Made by a program: the position numbers and the translations under genes
Source: Bog-532 sp963830385
GTDB taxonomy: Bacteria > Actinomycetota > Actinomycetes > Streptosporangiales > Streptosporangiaceae
DNA: 64,000 nt
NCBI GenBank assembly: GCA_963830385.1
Contig: CAWHMD010000002.1
Span: 1,054,001 to 1,118,000 of the forward strand
Reading direction: 5' to 3'
In this document: piece by piece, positions 40,963 to 48,984 of the stretch
Position numbering within the stretch: position 1 is the stretch's first letter
How the letters are laid out: every line of letters begins with the position of its first letter
The notes under the pieces: generated by a model
Told to the model about the DNA's origin: nothing
The model's input: only the letters and a program-made list of their open reading frames with translations
Databases searched by the model: none

Positions 40963-41406
40963 GTGCGCTCAACTAGATCCTCCGCCAGGGATGGGCAGGA
41001 CCTTGCCCGAGAGACTGGTCGCACGGGTAAGCGTCCGGGATTGCTAAAGCCCTTGCGCTGGCTCAGAGCAGGACTTTCCCGCGCTGTCAGCGGGGTACGC
41101 ACCGTGGCACGCTCGATCAGATCTTCGCTGTCGCGCGCGGTCGGCTGGCTGACCGACAAGATCAAGTCCCAGGCCCGCTTGATCAAGACGCTATTCCTAG
41201 CCGCGAGCGGTGAAGACCGAGGGTTCTGGTTTTGGTGGCTGGTGGTGACGGTCGCGATCGCGCTCGCCATCGGTCTAGTGGTAGCTGTCTTGTTGTCGCC
41301 CGTCATTGGCCTACTAGCAGCTTTGATAGTCGGGATCTGGATGCTGGTCAGAGGCGGTCGGTCCGCGGAATCCCGCCAGACGGCTAAAGTCCGTCTCGCG
41401 AACTGA
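40963..41406 (+). CDS. Small membrane protein of unknown function
   Basis: The 147-residue product has a basic N-terminal half with repeated amphipathic Arg/Ser segments (LSRAVSGVRTVARSIRSSLS) and two adjacent membrane helices near the C terminus (FWWLVVTVAIALAIGLVV, then SPVIGLLAALIVGIWMLV). GTG 40963 has GAGGAG close upstream. No family recognised; such small basic membrane proteins are often phage or plasmid associated, but nothing here proves that. Confidence 0.5.
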   Translation: MRSTRSSARDGQDLARETGRTGKRPGLLKPLRWLRAGLSRAVSGVRTVARSIRSSLSRAVGWLTDKIKSQARLIKTLFLAASGEDRGFWFWWLVVTVAIALAIGLVVAVLLSPVIGLLAALIVGIWMLVRGGRSAESRQTAKVRLAN

Positions 41407-41725
41407 GAGGCCGGTCGGCCCAGTCCTCCAAATACAGCCTTTTGTGATCGTCATGGCCCGGCAGGGGTTGAGCTGGCTTACGGCTGCCGAGGTGGCGATT
41501 GGCTCTCGGTGTGCCTTCAGCCCGTACGTGTGCTCGCTGCTGGACACCTGGCTGGGACTGGGCGCCTCATCAGCTCTGCATAACTATCCAAGACAGCGTC
41601 GTGACGAACGTCCTGATCTGCCGCGTATAGGGCGCGGATTCGGGTCATCCGGTCGCGCTGGACTGCGTGGCTGCAGGCAGCGGGACTGGCGCTCTTGGGC
41701 TACGGCTGGGCCGTAGGGTGACCGG
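41407..41725. other. 319-bp stretch with no supported gene
   Basis: A frame beginning at 41444 reads MIVMARQGLSWLTAAEVAIG but ends in low-complexity residues and has no neighbour or SD support. I see no repeat or strong hairpin. Confidence 0.4.
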
Positions 41726-42412
41726 GTGATCGTCTGGATTGCGTCGTTTCCGCGGTCGGGTAATACCTTCTTGCGGATCGTGATGAACCGGCTGTATGGC
41801 GTGCGGACGTCGGTGGTCTATGACTTTGATGGGGTCGCTGACCGGCTGGGATCGCCGCTGGTCGGGTTCGAGGAGCGGCCAGATACCTTCGCGGCCATGC
41901 GTGAGTCACCAGAGCTGCATCTGGTCAAGACGCACCGGCCGCGTGATGAGCAGGTCCTGGACGGTGACAAAGCGATCTGCCTGGTCCGGGACGGCCGGGA
42001 CTGCCTGGTCTCGTGGGCGCGCCAGCGAAGCGAAGACGGCGCCCGGTGCTTCGCCGATGAGTTGCGCGACCTGATCTACCTGCCTGCCGGGCGCGGCGCT
42101 GGTCAATGGGGCCGGAACGTTCTGAGCTGGCTGCAGCCGGCGCACCCGGGGCGGATCGTCCTCAGGTACGAGGAACTGATTGACAAGCCTGCCGCCGCTG
42201 TCCGGCGGGTCACCGAAGCGCTGGGTCTGGGCTTGGAGCCTGCCACCACCGCGGCCATCCCGACGTTTGCGGAGCTGCAGCACGTTGATGAGCGGTTCTT
42301 CCGCCGGGGATTTAGCGGAACCTACCGCGATGAGCTGCCCGAGGACCTGCATCAGGCGTTCTGGGCCCAGCCCCGTAACGCAGCTGCCATGACGCTGCTC
42401 GGCTGGCAGTAG
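41726..42412 (+). CDS. Sulfotransferase-domain protein
   Basis: A 228-residue cytosolic-type sulfotransferase. The 5'-phosphosulfate loop is IVWIASFPRSGNTFLR at the N terminus, the catalytic His region is LHLVKTHRP, the 3'-phosphate loop is CLVRDGRDCLVSW, and VLRYEELIDKPAAAV with the late RRGFSGTYRDEL completes the PAPS site. It should move sulfate from PAPS to a hydroxyl or amine acceptor; acceptor unknown. Start GTG 41726. Codon use is a little less GC-biased than the flanking chromosome. Confidence 0.88.
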   Translation: MIVWIASFPRSGNTFLRIVMNRLYGVRTSVVYDFDGVADRLGSPLVGFEERPDTFAAMRESPELHLVKTHRPRDEQVLDGDKAICLVRDGRDCLVSWARQRSEDGARCFADELRDLIYLPAGRGAGQWGRNVLSWLQPAHPGRIVLRYEELIDKPAAAVRRVTEALGLGLEPATTAAIPTFAELQHVDERFFRRGFSGTYRDELPEDLHQAFWAQPRNAAAMTLLGWQ

Positions 42413-42703
42413 AGCGCTGGGGAATCGGAGCGGCCGGTTTGCGTGGCAATGGCGCCCACGCCGGCCTCACAACACGCATGCGCGCGATTGCCTGCCTTCC
42501 ATAACCCTGGTGGCGCGTGGCGTTAGTAGTCAAATCTAAACGCACTCTTATACCGCCGACCGGGTCGCGCGGACGCCTGCGTCTCCGCGGAAACGTCCGC
42601 TTCTGCCGCTGATGGCGTGATTCGGCTGGCGGCGGGCAGTCGGCAGTAACTCGGGCAGTGCCGCGAGTATCTGCTACTGAGATGCCTAATGAAGCGGCTG
42701 CGA

Positions 42704-42955
42704 TCAATGGTTACGTAGGGAGATCCCGTCGGACTCGGCGACGTTGTCGGCATCGATGGCCCGCAATCCCTGGCCTAGCCGCTCACGAGCCTGGCGCAGG
42801 AGCTTCAGCGAGTTGGTGGAAGCGCTCTTCGGGGCGGAGCGGTCCGGATCAGCCCCGTGTTCCTCGATGAGGTGGGTCTGCAGCGCGGCAGCGACCTCGT
42901 CGGCCGCCTTCAGCGCGTGGTAAATGGCCCGGTCTCGTGCGATGTCGTCTACCAT
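42704..42955 (-). CDS. Small helical protein of unknown function
   Basis: An 83-residue, charge-rich, mostly helical protein (MVDDIARDRAIYHALKAADE ... NSLKLLRQARERLGQGLRAI). No cysteine motifs, signal peptide or membrane segment. ATG 42955 is chosen over an upstream ATG because the helix begins there. Its job is unknown; coding status rests on codon bias and clean start/stop. Confidence 0.5.
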   Translation of the reverse strand: MVDDIARDRAIYHALKAADEVAAALQTHLIEEHGADPDRSAPKSASTNSLKLLRQARERLGQGLRAIDADNVAESDGISLRNH

Positions 42956-43066
42956 GCGGCCAGTATCCCGCACCGTGGGCATCACCTCGCAGCACTCTCA
43001 CGCCGCTGGGAGCGCTCAACTTACTGGGTGCCGACTGATTGCCTCCAGATACGGACGCGGACGACG

Positions 43067-43756
43067 ATGACTCACATGGCACTGATGTACCGCTGCCCGG
43101 CAGGGGTGATGCGGCAGAGCGTCAAGCCCCAGCTGGCCAGCTGGGACCGGGCAGCCCATCCCAGCCAGGTCAAGCTGGGTCGCTTCCTGGCGCACGTGGA
43201 CGCCATAGCCGGGCCGGTGCTGGGCACTGTGAGCGGCCGGGTTGCTGTCGAGTTGATCGTAGGGTTCAGCGATGGCGCCTCCTTGATTGATGGCGGCCAT
43301 GACCTGGACAACTACCTGTTCCCGGTCGCTCAGCGGCTTGGCCCGGCGCGGGTGGCGGCCATCTTCGGCCGCAAGATCCACGGGCCGTCGTCACTAGCGA
43401 TAGGAGCCGCCCAGCCGGACACGGCTGAGACCACCCCGAAGTTCTCCACCCGCATGACCGGGTCCTACGTGCGCAGGCAGTGGAAACAAGAGCTCCACGA
43501 TCGGCTCGCGGTGCAGGCTGCCACCATCGATCCGGGCTCGGTCGAGCTGAAAATCGCGTTGACGACCGGGCCAGGCCGCAACTGGGCCAGCCTCTGGAAG
43601 CCGCTCATTGATGCGTTCGGCCCCGTGCTGGGTGAAGACCCCACCCTGCCGTTCCACCCGCACGATGACCGTATCGTCAGCCTCGGCCTGCACCACACCA
43701 TCGACACCGGCATCGCCCACGACGTGATCATCGACGCCTGGTGGAACCGCCTGTAG
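43067..43756 (+). CDS. Hypothetical protein with RusA-like motifs
   Basis: A 229-residue protein I cannot place firmly. Two segments resemble the metal-binding signature of RusA-type Holliday-junction resolvases: GGHDLDNYLFPVAQRLG (about residues 76-92) and WKPLIDAFGPVLGEDP followed by HDDRIVSLGLHH near the C terminus. RusA uses Asp residues in exactly such DLDN...DD patterns. The arrangement looks like two half-motifs in one chain. It is followed by a VRR-NUC-like ORF. ATG 43067 is the best start. Confidence 0.6.
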   Translation: MTHMALMYRCPAGVMRQSVKPQLASWDRAAHPSQVKLGRFLAHVDAIAGPVLGTVSGRVAVELIVGFSDGASLIDGGHDLDNYLFPVAQRLGPARVAAIFGRKIHGPSSLAIGAAQPDTAETTPKFSTRMTGSYVRRQWKQELHDRLAVQAATIDPGSVELKIALTTGPGRNWASLWKPLIDAFGPVLGEDPTLPFHPHDDRIVSLGLHHTIDTGIAHDVIIDAWWNRL

Positions 43757-43850
43757 CTAATCCCGCTGCCTGCAGCGAATCTGGAGCCGCAAGCCCAAGC
43801 TCACGGTCGATGGACGCCGATCTTGCGCCGAGCTGGCCGTTATCGATCGT

Positions 43851-44138
43851 TTGCGGCATGACGGCTGGGACGGAGTCTGGGTTTCTGCCTTCGGGGGTGC
43901 CTGGCTGCGGCTGCGTGCGGAAAACGGCGGGAAGCTGGGCGGCTTTTTCGACGTATACGCCTGGCGCGAACCCAATGAGATCAGATTTCTCGAGATGAAG
44001 ATCGCCCGAGACCGGATTCAGCCGGCTCAGCGCAGGTTTGTCGAGAGAGCGCTGCGTTTTCATGAGCCGAAGGAGTTTATGATCATTGAAGTCCCCAGCT
44101 TATGTGATCGACGACCTTCCCGCTTTCTCCGGGAATGA
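43851..44138 (+). CDS. VRR-NUC-like small nuclease domain protein, 5' end unclear
   Basis: The 95 residues from TTG 43851 include GVWVSAFGGAWLRLRA, FDVYAWREPNEIRFLEMKIA and IQPAQRRFVERALRF, where the Asp, Glu-x-Lys and Gln match the PD-(D/E)XK VRR-NUC core. The same frame is open back to 43761 and reads IWSRKPKLTVDGRRSCAELA just before the TTG, which continues the domain but has no ATG, GTG or TTG earlier. Either translation starts at a rare codon or the original start was lost. It is 94 bases downstream of the RusA-like ORF. Confidence 0.55.
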   Translation: MRHDGWDGVWVSAFGGAWLRLRAENGGKLGGFFDVYAWREPNEIRFLEMKIARDRIQPAQRRFVERALRFHEPKEFMIIEVPSLCDRRPSRFLRE

Positions 44139-44546
44139 ATTAATCGCGAATAGCAAGCCGCAATAGTCCCTAATTCAGAGCCTCGCAAAACACCTGACAA
44201 GCGACTAGCGCGAAAGCTGCCGCAACGTCCGCTCATGCCGCATATCCCGTGTCCGCCCTTCGGCCAGGGTCGCTGCCGCCGTTCGGGAGTGCGGGCGGCG
44301 CCCTCCTGAGACCCACATGTTGCGGACTGTGCTGGCAGCGCAGCTCAGGGGCTGGTACCTGCCAGCACGGCGGAGTGTGCACCGCGGATGTATCAGATGT
44401 GCCAGTGGGTGCTCCTTCCTCGTAAAGGACTTGTTGCGGCCCGGGGGCATGGGCTGCCAGGTGCCCGGTCAACTGCAGGGACCCGCCTGCTACTTAGGTG
44501 CGCGTTCTGTGCGGCGCAGCTGGGCATGGACTGAATGGGGGTAACA
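44139..44546. other. Gene-free stretch with dispersed repeats and a hairpin
   Basis: Contains TGACAAGCGACT (44195-44206), AACGTCCGCTCATGCCG (44224-44240), and a 9-bp inverted repeat TGCTGGCAG/CTGCCAGCA (44330-44338 and 44359-44367). No accepted gene. Confidence 0.5.
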
Positions 44547-44825
44547 GTGGATACCGGCATGATCTTTATGGACTGCCCGGCGTATATGGATGAGCATGGT
44601 GCGGTGAGGTGCGGGCTTCCGGCTGAGGTGGAGCGCAGGTATGCCGTCCAGTCATCCAATGGGCCGGTGGAAAGCGTCAAAGTCCGTTGCCCGCGTGGCC
44701 ATTGGTTCAACGGCCCAGTAGAGGCGCTGACCTGGGACAAGCACACGACCGCAACCGTTTTTAAAGTGGCCGGTCAGAAGCAGAATGCCGCTTCGCTGCC
44801 GACGCGGAACGCAGGCCCCAATTAG
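44547..44825 (+). CDS. Small cysteine-containing protein of unknown function
   Basis: A 92-residue protein with FMDCPAYMDEHGAVRCGLP and VRCPRGHWFNGPVEALTW, i.e. C...C...CxxxH spacing that could bind zinc. Similar small proteins occur in actinobacteria without known function. GTG 44547 follows GGGGGT at good spacing; ATG 44535 is the alternative. It stands alone between repeat-bearing gaps. Confidence 0.55.
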   Translation: MDTGMIFMDCPAYMDEHGAVRCGLPAEVERRYAVQSSNGPVESVKVRCPRGHWFNGPVEALTWDKHTTATVFKVAGQKQNAASLPTRNAGPN

Positions 44826-45094
44826 TTCCTGCTGGATCTAAGTCAGAGCCTGGCAAGCGTCCGCATCTGCCGCTGGGCGATGCGCACTGCCGAGCATTTC
44901 CGAGCGGGCGCCAGCCCAGAAACATGGCCTTCTGCGGGGCTGACGGGAGTTCACGCCTACGACAGTCGGGGCTGGTACGCGGCCTGGCCTGGGTCTACGC
45001 TCCTAATGGAGTGATCATCGGCCGTACGGTGCCTGCTGTCGAGGGGAGCCAGCGGGCGTTCGGCGGGCTCGTGAAGAATCGAGGGGGATTCTCG

Positions 45095-45418
45095 ATGGCG
45101 CTATACATGTATCAGGCCGCCTACACCCCAGAGTCGATGGCGGCTCAGATCAACGAACCGCAGGACCGGATCGAGGCAGTCAGGCCGGCGCTTGAAGCCC
45201 TGGGAGCCAAGATCCTGGTGGGCGGGTTTCCGTTCGGCGAGTATGACGTGCTGGTCATTTATGAGGCACCCGATGACCCGACCGCTGCCAGCGTCGCGAT
45301 GGCAATTGCCGCAGGCGGCGCGGTCAGATCGTCCAAAACCACCCGACTCCTGAGCGGCCAGGAATGGACTGAATCTCTGCGCAAGGCGCAAGGCTCTCAG
45401 TACCGGCCAGCGCGGTAA
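45095..45418 (+). CDS. GYD-domain protein
   Basis: A 107-residue protein of the GYD family. Signs are the opening MALYMYQAAYTPESMAAQI, a helix with DRIEAVRPALEALGAKIL, and GGFPFGEYDVLVIYEAPDDP with the family's FGEYD turn, followed by AIAAGGAVRSSKTTRLLS. The fold is a ferredoxin-like dimeric barrel; function is unknown. GAGGGGGA lies eight bases before ATG 45095. Confidence 0.85.
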   Translation: MALYMYQAAYTPESMAAQINEPQDRIEAVRPALEALGAKILVGGFPFGEYDVLVIYEAPDDPTAASVAMAIAAGGAVRSSKTTRLLSGQEWTESLRKAQGSQYRPAR

Positions 45419-45474
45419 CGGCCAGGCCGGCTCATTGCTTCTGCCACCGCCGACGCTGTTGCGGCCATTCCCCG

Positions 45475-45499
45475 GCTGGGCGGGCAGGACCGCCCAAGC
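45475..45499. terminator. Hairpin between converging GYD and dodecin genes
   Basis: GGGCGG (45478-45483) pairs with CCGCCC (45490-45495), extended by outer G-C pairs, with a 6-base loop. It sits in the gap between the two converging genes. Confidence 0.5.
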
Positions 45500-45565
45500 G
45501 TTGGAGGACGTGGCTGGCTCAAGAACTGACGCACCGAACCCGTCAGCTGGGGAACGAGACCAGGG

Positions 45566-45775
45566 TCAGTGCCCGGGTTCGTACTTGAACGAGAGCTGAA
45601 GCTTGGCGCGATAAGTGATCGCCCCGCCCTCGCCCACGTGAATGTCCAGCTTGACGACCTCAGCCACCCGAAGATCGCGGATTGTCCCGGCCGCGGTATT
45701 GATCGCCTCCGCGGCCGCCTCTTCCCATGAAGTGCCGCTCGTCCCGATGATCTCGGTCACCCTGTACACACTCAT
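45566..45775 (-). CDS. Dodecin
   Basis: A 69-residue dodecin, a 12-mer that stores flavins or CoA. The pattern YRVTEIIGTSGTSWEEAAAE followed by AINTA and the strand AEVVKLDIHVGEGGAITYRA matches the beta-alpha-beta-beta fold; the Trp in SWEEA is the residue that stacks on flavin. The C-terminal LQLSFKYEPGH is normal. Length is typical. Confidence 0.92.
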   Translation of the reverse strand: MSVYRVTEIIGTSGTSWEEAAAEAINTAAGTIRDLRVAEVVKLDIHVGEGGAITYRAKLQLSFKYEPGH

Positions 45776-45967
45776 AACGCTCTCCTTGATGGCTTGTACA
45801 CCCAGGCGTCGCGACGCTCAGCTGTTCCACACCCGGCTGACCCCGGCCCAGGCGGGCCCAGATCGGCCGTGCAGCGTTCGCCGCCGGACCTGAGCCTGGC
45901 ACTTAGCCCCGGCGGCGTCTAGGACCGTTGCCCGGCAGATCCGTGACCGTGCCGTGCAGGCGGTAGA

Positions 45968-46534
45968 TCACGGGGATACGGGCGTGATTCCCGAGGTGGA
46001 AATGCGGAAGCCCTTGCCGCCGGCGACGCAGGTGATGCCGGTGGCAGCCGATTCGCAGCGGAAAGGCCCGACTCCGGTCGCGGTGCCGTACGCGAGGGTG
46101 GGGGTGCCTTCGCCCGCGTTTCCGAGGCACTGCTCGCCGGTGCAGGTCTTGTAGCTGCCGTTGGCGTCCATGGTCACCGACCGGGCGGGCTTGACCGTCT
46201 GGCAGTAGGCCCGGGTCAGGCCGGCTCGGTGATAGTCGACCTCGCAGCTGATGTTGCCCGTCGGCGACAGGAATTCGCCGCCTGCGGTCGTCTGCATGGG
46301 CACCAGCGCGGCGGTGGAAGCGGCGGTGGGCGTGGGTGACGCTGGAGCAGGAGTCGTGACCGGGCTGGTGGCAAGAGTCGGGGCCGGCGAGCTGGCCGAT
46401 GGCGGAGCGGCGGATGCGGTCCCGGCGGCCGACGTCACGCCTGAGGTGCAAGCCGACAGCGCGAGCCCGGCCCCGAGGCCAAGTCCGCAGATAACCGCGG
46501 TTCTGTCCGTGCGCAGGAACCGGCTCAAATTCAT
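45968..46534 (-). CDS. Secreted lipoprotein of unknown function
   Basis: A 188-residue protein with a lipoprotein signal (LGLGAGLALSAC, lipobox LSAC), a long Ala/Pro/Ser/Thr-rich surface linker, and a cysteine-rich C-terminal domain (GNISCEVDYH, RAYCQTV, YKTCTGEQCLGN, PFRCES, GITCVAGGKGFRIS) with six cysteines, likely three disulfides. This pattern resembles actinobacterial exported proteins of unknown role. ATG 46534 places the lipobox correctly; the longer frame to 46660 does not. Confidence 0.82.
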   Translation of the reverse strand: MNLSRFLRTDRTAVICGLGLGAGLALSACTSGVTSAAGTASAAPPSASSPAPTLATSPVTTPAPASPTPTAASTAALVPMQTTAGGEFLSPTGNISCEVDYHRAGLTRAYCQTVKPARSVTMDANGSYKTCTGEQCLGNAGEGTPTLAYGTATGVGPFRCESAATGITCVAGGKGFRISTSGITPVSP

Positions 46535-46929
46535 GGTGTGTCCCCTTATCGCCCCCGATGAATCAGCGAAACCGTAGACGACGGAAGGGAACGTTTGGTT
46601 GCCAGGTGTCGCGGCGTTCTCGATCCCCGCGCCTGAGCCGCCGCCGGGCTCATCAGGCACGCTGGGAAACCAGAATCCGGGCGGCCGACTCAGCCGGGCA
46701 TCGGCCGGGCAGACACGGCTTTTCGCCCGATCGGCCGTTCATAAGGACGTATGTTATCGCTTTTAGTAACGAACTAGTAACCCAGTGAACCAACCACCCG
46801 GGTAACGCGACCTCTTTACGCGACGACTGAGCGTAACGGTTCGCTGACCATGTGAACCTCAAGCGGGGTTGAAGCGACTTATATCGGGTTGAAAATGTCC
46901 ATTCGCACGGCGCTCCAAGGTGGTCCACC
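46535..46929. other. Gene-free promoter region
   Basis: 395 bases, clearly AT-richer than the flanks at 46735-46900. GGGTTGAA occurs twice, at 46866-46873 and 46886-46893 (20-bp spacing), just upstream of a small ORF. No other structure noticed. Confidence 0.4.
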
Positions 46930-47070
46930 ATGCTCGTCTTCCCCACGTCGGCTCCCCGACCGCAGCCGGGCTCCGGCCTGGGCCTGACCGAGGAGATGGA
47001 AAAGCTGGCCACCGCCGACGACATCGCGGCGGCCGTCCGCGCGAACGCACGCCGCGTCCAGCCCGCCTAG
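46930..47070 (+). CDS. 46-residue small protein
   Basis: A short ORF, MLVFPTSAPRPQPGSGLGLT continuing EEMEKLATADDIAAAVRANA and ending RRVQPA. AAGGTGG lies six bases before the ATG and over 90 percent of third positions are G or C, as in the real genes nearby. The C-terminal half is an amphipathic helix. The stop overlaps the converging sigma-factor stop by four bases. A regulator peptide or part of the sigma locus is possible; no family recognised. Confidence 0.5.
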   Translation: MLVFPTSAPRPQPGSGLGLTEEMEKLATADDIAAAVRANARRVQPA

Positions 47071-48014
47071 TCTTCAGACCCAGTCTGTTCGGCCGGCTGG
47101 CTCAGGCCGTCCGGGACCGCCAGCTCGACCTGGCGCAGCCGGGCCGGCCCGGCGATCAGCGAGTACCCGGTGACCCGGTCCCCAGCCACGGTGACCGCGA
47201 TGACCAGCAGCAGCCGGCCGCGCGGGGCCACGACCGCGCCGACCGACCCGTTGACCAGGGCCGGGGCCGCATACCGGGACCGCCCGCGGAACGCCACCAT
47301 CTCCCGGGCGACGGCGCCGGCGCCGCGCAGCTCGGCGGCCCGGCCGGGGGCCAGCAGCGCGACGTCGGCCCGCCGGACCACGTCCGGGGCCAGCACCGCC
47401 AGCAGCGCGTCCAGGTCACCGCGGCGGGCGGCGGCCAGGAACGCCTCCACCACCTGCCGCTGCCGGTCCAGCTCGGCGGGCGGCACCGCGGGCAGGCCGC
47501 GCACCCGCCGCCGGGCCCGGCTGGCCAGCTGCTTGGCGGCCTCCTCGTTGCGGTCCAGGATCGGCGCGATCTGGCCGAACGGCACGGCGAACAGGTCATG
47601 CAGCACGAACGCGACCCGTTCGGCCGGGCCCAGCCGGTCCAGCACCACCAGCATGGCCCGGCCGACCGAGTCGATCAGCACCGCCTCCTGCTCGGGATCG
47701 CCGCCGGGGGCGGCCGCGGGCAGCCGGTCGTCCAGCGTCTCCTCGCGCCGGACGGCCCGGGTGCGCAGCATGTCCAGGCAGATCCGCGACACCGTGGTCC
47801 GCAGCCACGCCTCCAGACTGGCGATGCCGGCGACGTCGGCCCGGCTCAGCCGGAACCAGGCTTCCTGCACGGCGTCGTCCGCCTCGGCCAGCGAGCCCAG
47901 CAGCCGGTAGGCCACCCCGCGCAGGGTGCCGCGGCAGGCCTCGAACCGGGCGGCCAGCTCATCGGCCGGGGCTTGCCGGTCGCGCCCGCCTGCTGACAGG
48001 TCCTGCTCGTCCAT
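47067..48014 (-). CDS. ECF sigma factor with SnoaL-like C-terminal domain (ECF41/SigJ-like)
   Basis: A 315-residue sigma factor. Region 2 is YRLLGSLAEADDAVQEAWFR with AWLRTTVSRICLDMLR; region 4 is AFVLHDLFAVPFGQIAPILD with NEEAAKQLASRARRRV. The roughly 100-residue C-terminal domain (VVEAFLAAARRGDLDALLAV and GRSRYAAPALVNGSVGAVV) is the SnoaL/NTF2-like module by which ECF41 factors regulate themselves instead of using a separate anti-sigma. ECF41 genes usually sit beside an oxidoreductase or decarboxylase target; the broken Old Yellow Enzyme gene next door fits that habit. Confidence 0.9.
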   Translation of the reverse strand: MDEQDLSAGGRDRQAPADELAARFEACRGTLRGVAYRLLGSLAEADDAVQEAWFRLSRADVAGIASLEAWLRTTVSRICLDMLRTRAVRREETLDDRLPAAAPGGDPEQEAVLIDSVGRAMLVVLDRLGPAERVAFVLHDLFAVPFGQIAPILDRNEEAAKQLASRARRRVRGLPAVPPAELDRQRQVVEAFLAAARRGDLDALLAVLAPDVVRRADVALLAPGRAAELRGAGAVAREMVAFRGRSRYAAPALVNGSVGAVVAPRGRLLLVIAVTVAGDRVTGYSLIAGPARLRQVELAVPDGLSQPAEQTGSED

Positions 48015-48086
48015 CGGTCACCTTTCCTGGCTGCCGTCCGTCTGCTTCATGGCTTCGCAGACATCGCGTCAGGGAGAGACAACCCA

Positions 48087-48984
48087 ATGATCCACCACCA
48101 GCAGAGTAACCACGCCGGCCTCCAGCCGCTGCTGCGGCCGGTCGTCCTGGGCGGCCTGGAGCTGCCCAACCGGGTGGTGATGGCGCCGGTCACCCGGTGC
48201 CGCGCCGACCCGGCCGCGCTGACCGTGACCGGCCTGCACGCGGCCTACTACGCCCAGCGGGCCGGGCTCCGCCCCCGCGGCGATGACGGCCGCCGACCTG
48301 CGCACGGCGGTGACGGACTTCGGCACGGCGGCCGCCCGCGCGCGCCGGGCCGGATTCGACGGCGTGGAGATCGCCGCCAACGGCACCTACCTGCTGGCCC
48401 AGTTCCTGCACCCGCGGCTGAACCGGCGCCCCGACGGTTACGGCGCCGACCGCGGGCGGCTGCTGCGGGAGGTCACCGACGCGGTCGCGGCCGCCTGGGA
48501 CGGGCCGGAGCGGGTAGGCGTGCGGTTGTCGCCGTACTGGACGATCCGGGACGAGCCCCGGGCCCGGCCGCAGCCGGGCGGTTACCCGTACACGGCTGAC
48601 GAGCAGACGCTGGCCGGCTACGACGCGGCGGTCACCGCGCTCGGTGAGGCGAGGCTGGGCTACCTGCACCTGCGCGGCCCGGCCCCGCCCGCGCCAAGCC
48701 CGGCCGGGCCGGGCGGGCCGCCGGACACCGAGGCGGTGGCCCGGTACCGCAAGCTGTTCGGCGGCCCGCTGGTGGCCAACCACGGCTACGGCCCCGGGAC
48801 CGGCAACGAGCTGGTCGGGGCGGGCCTGGCCGACGCGGTGTCGTTCGCCGCCCTCTTCATCGCCAATCCCGACCTGGTCAGCCGGCTCGCTCTCGGCCAA
48901 GAGCTGTCGGCCCCCGATCGCGGTACCTATTACCGTGGCGGCCGGCACGGCTACGTCGACTACCCGATCTGGTCGGGGCGCTGA
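48087..48984 (+). pseudogene. Old Yellow Enzyme (alkene reductase) gene with internal deletion and frameshift
   Basis: The first 57 codons read LLRPVVLGGLELPNRVVMAP and TVTGLHAAYYAQRAG, the normal N terminus of an OYE flavoprotein. At about 48267 the text jumps to MTAADLRTAVTDFGTAAARA in a different frame, skipping roughly 100 residues that should include the substrate HxxH loop region. The rest is good: GFDGVEIAANGTYLLAQFLH, NRRPDGYGADRGRLLRE, GLADAVSFAALFIANPDL to the stop at 48984. The lost part contains FMN and active-site residues, so the product cannot work. Confidence 0.8.

Noticed and set aside
41444..41716. 90-codon frame upstream of the sulfotransferase
   Set aside because: Loses coding character after about 45 codons and overlaps the sulfotransferase promoter region.
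44317..44544. 75-codon frame with Cys and Trp
   Set aside because: No SD site, mixed third-position bias, and it crosses an inverted repeat; not supported as a gene.
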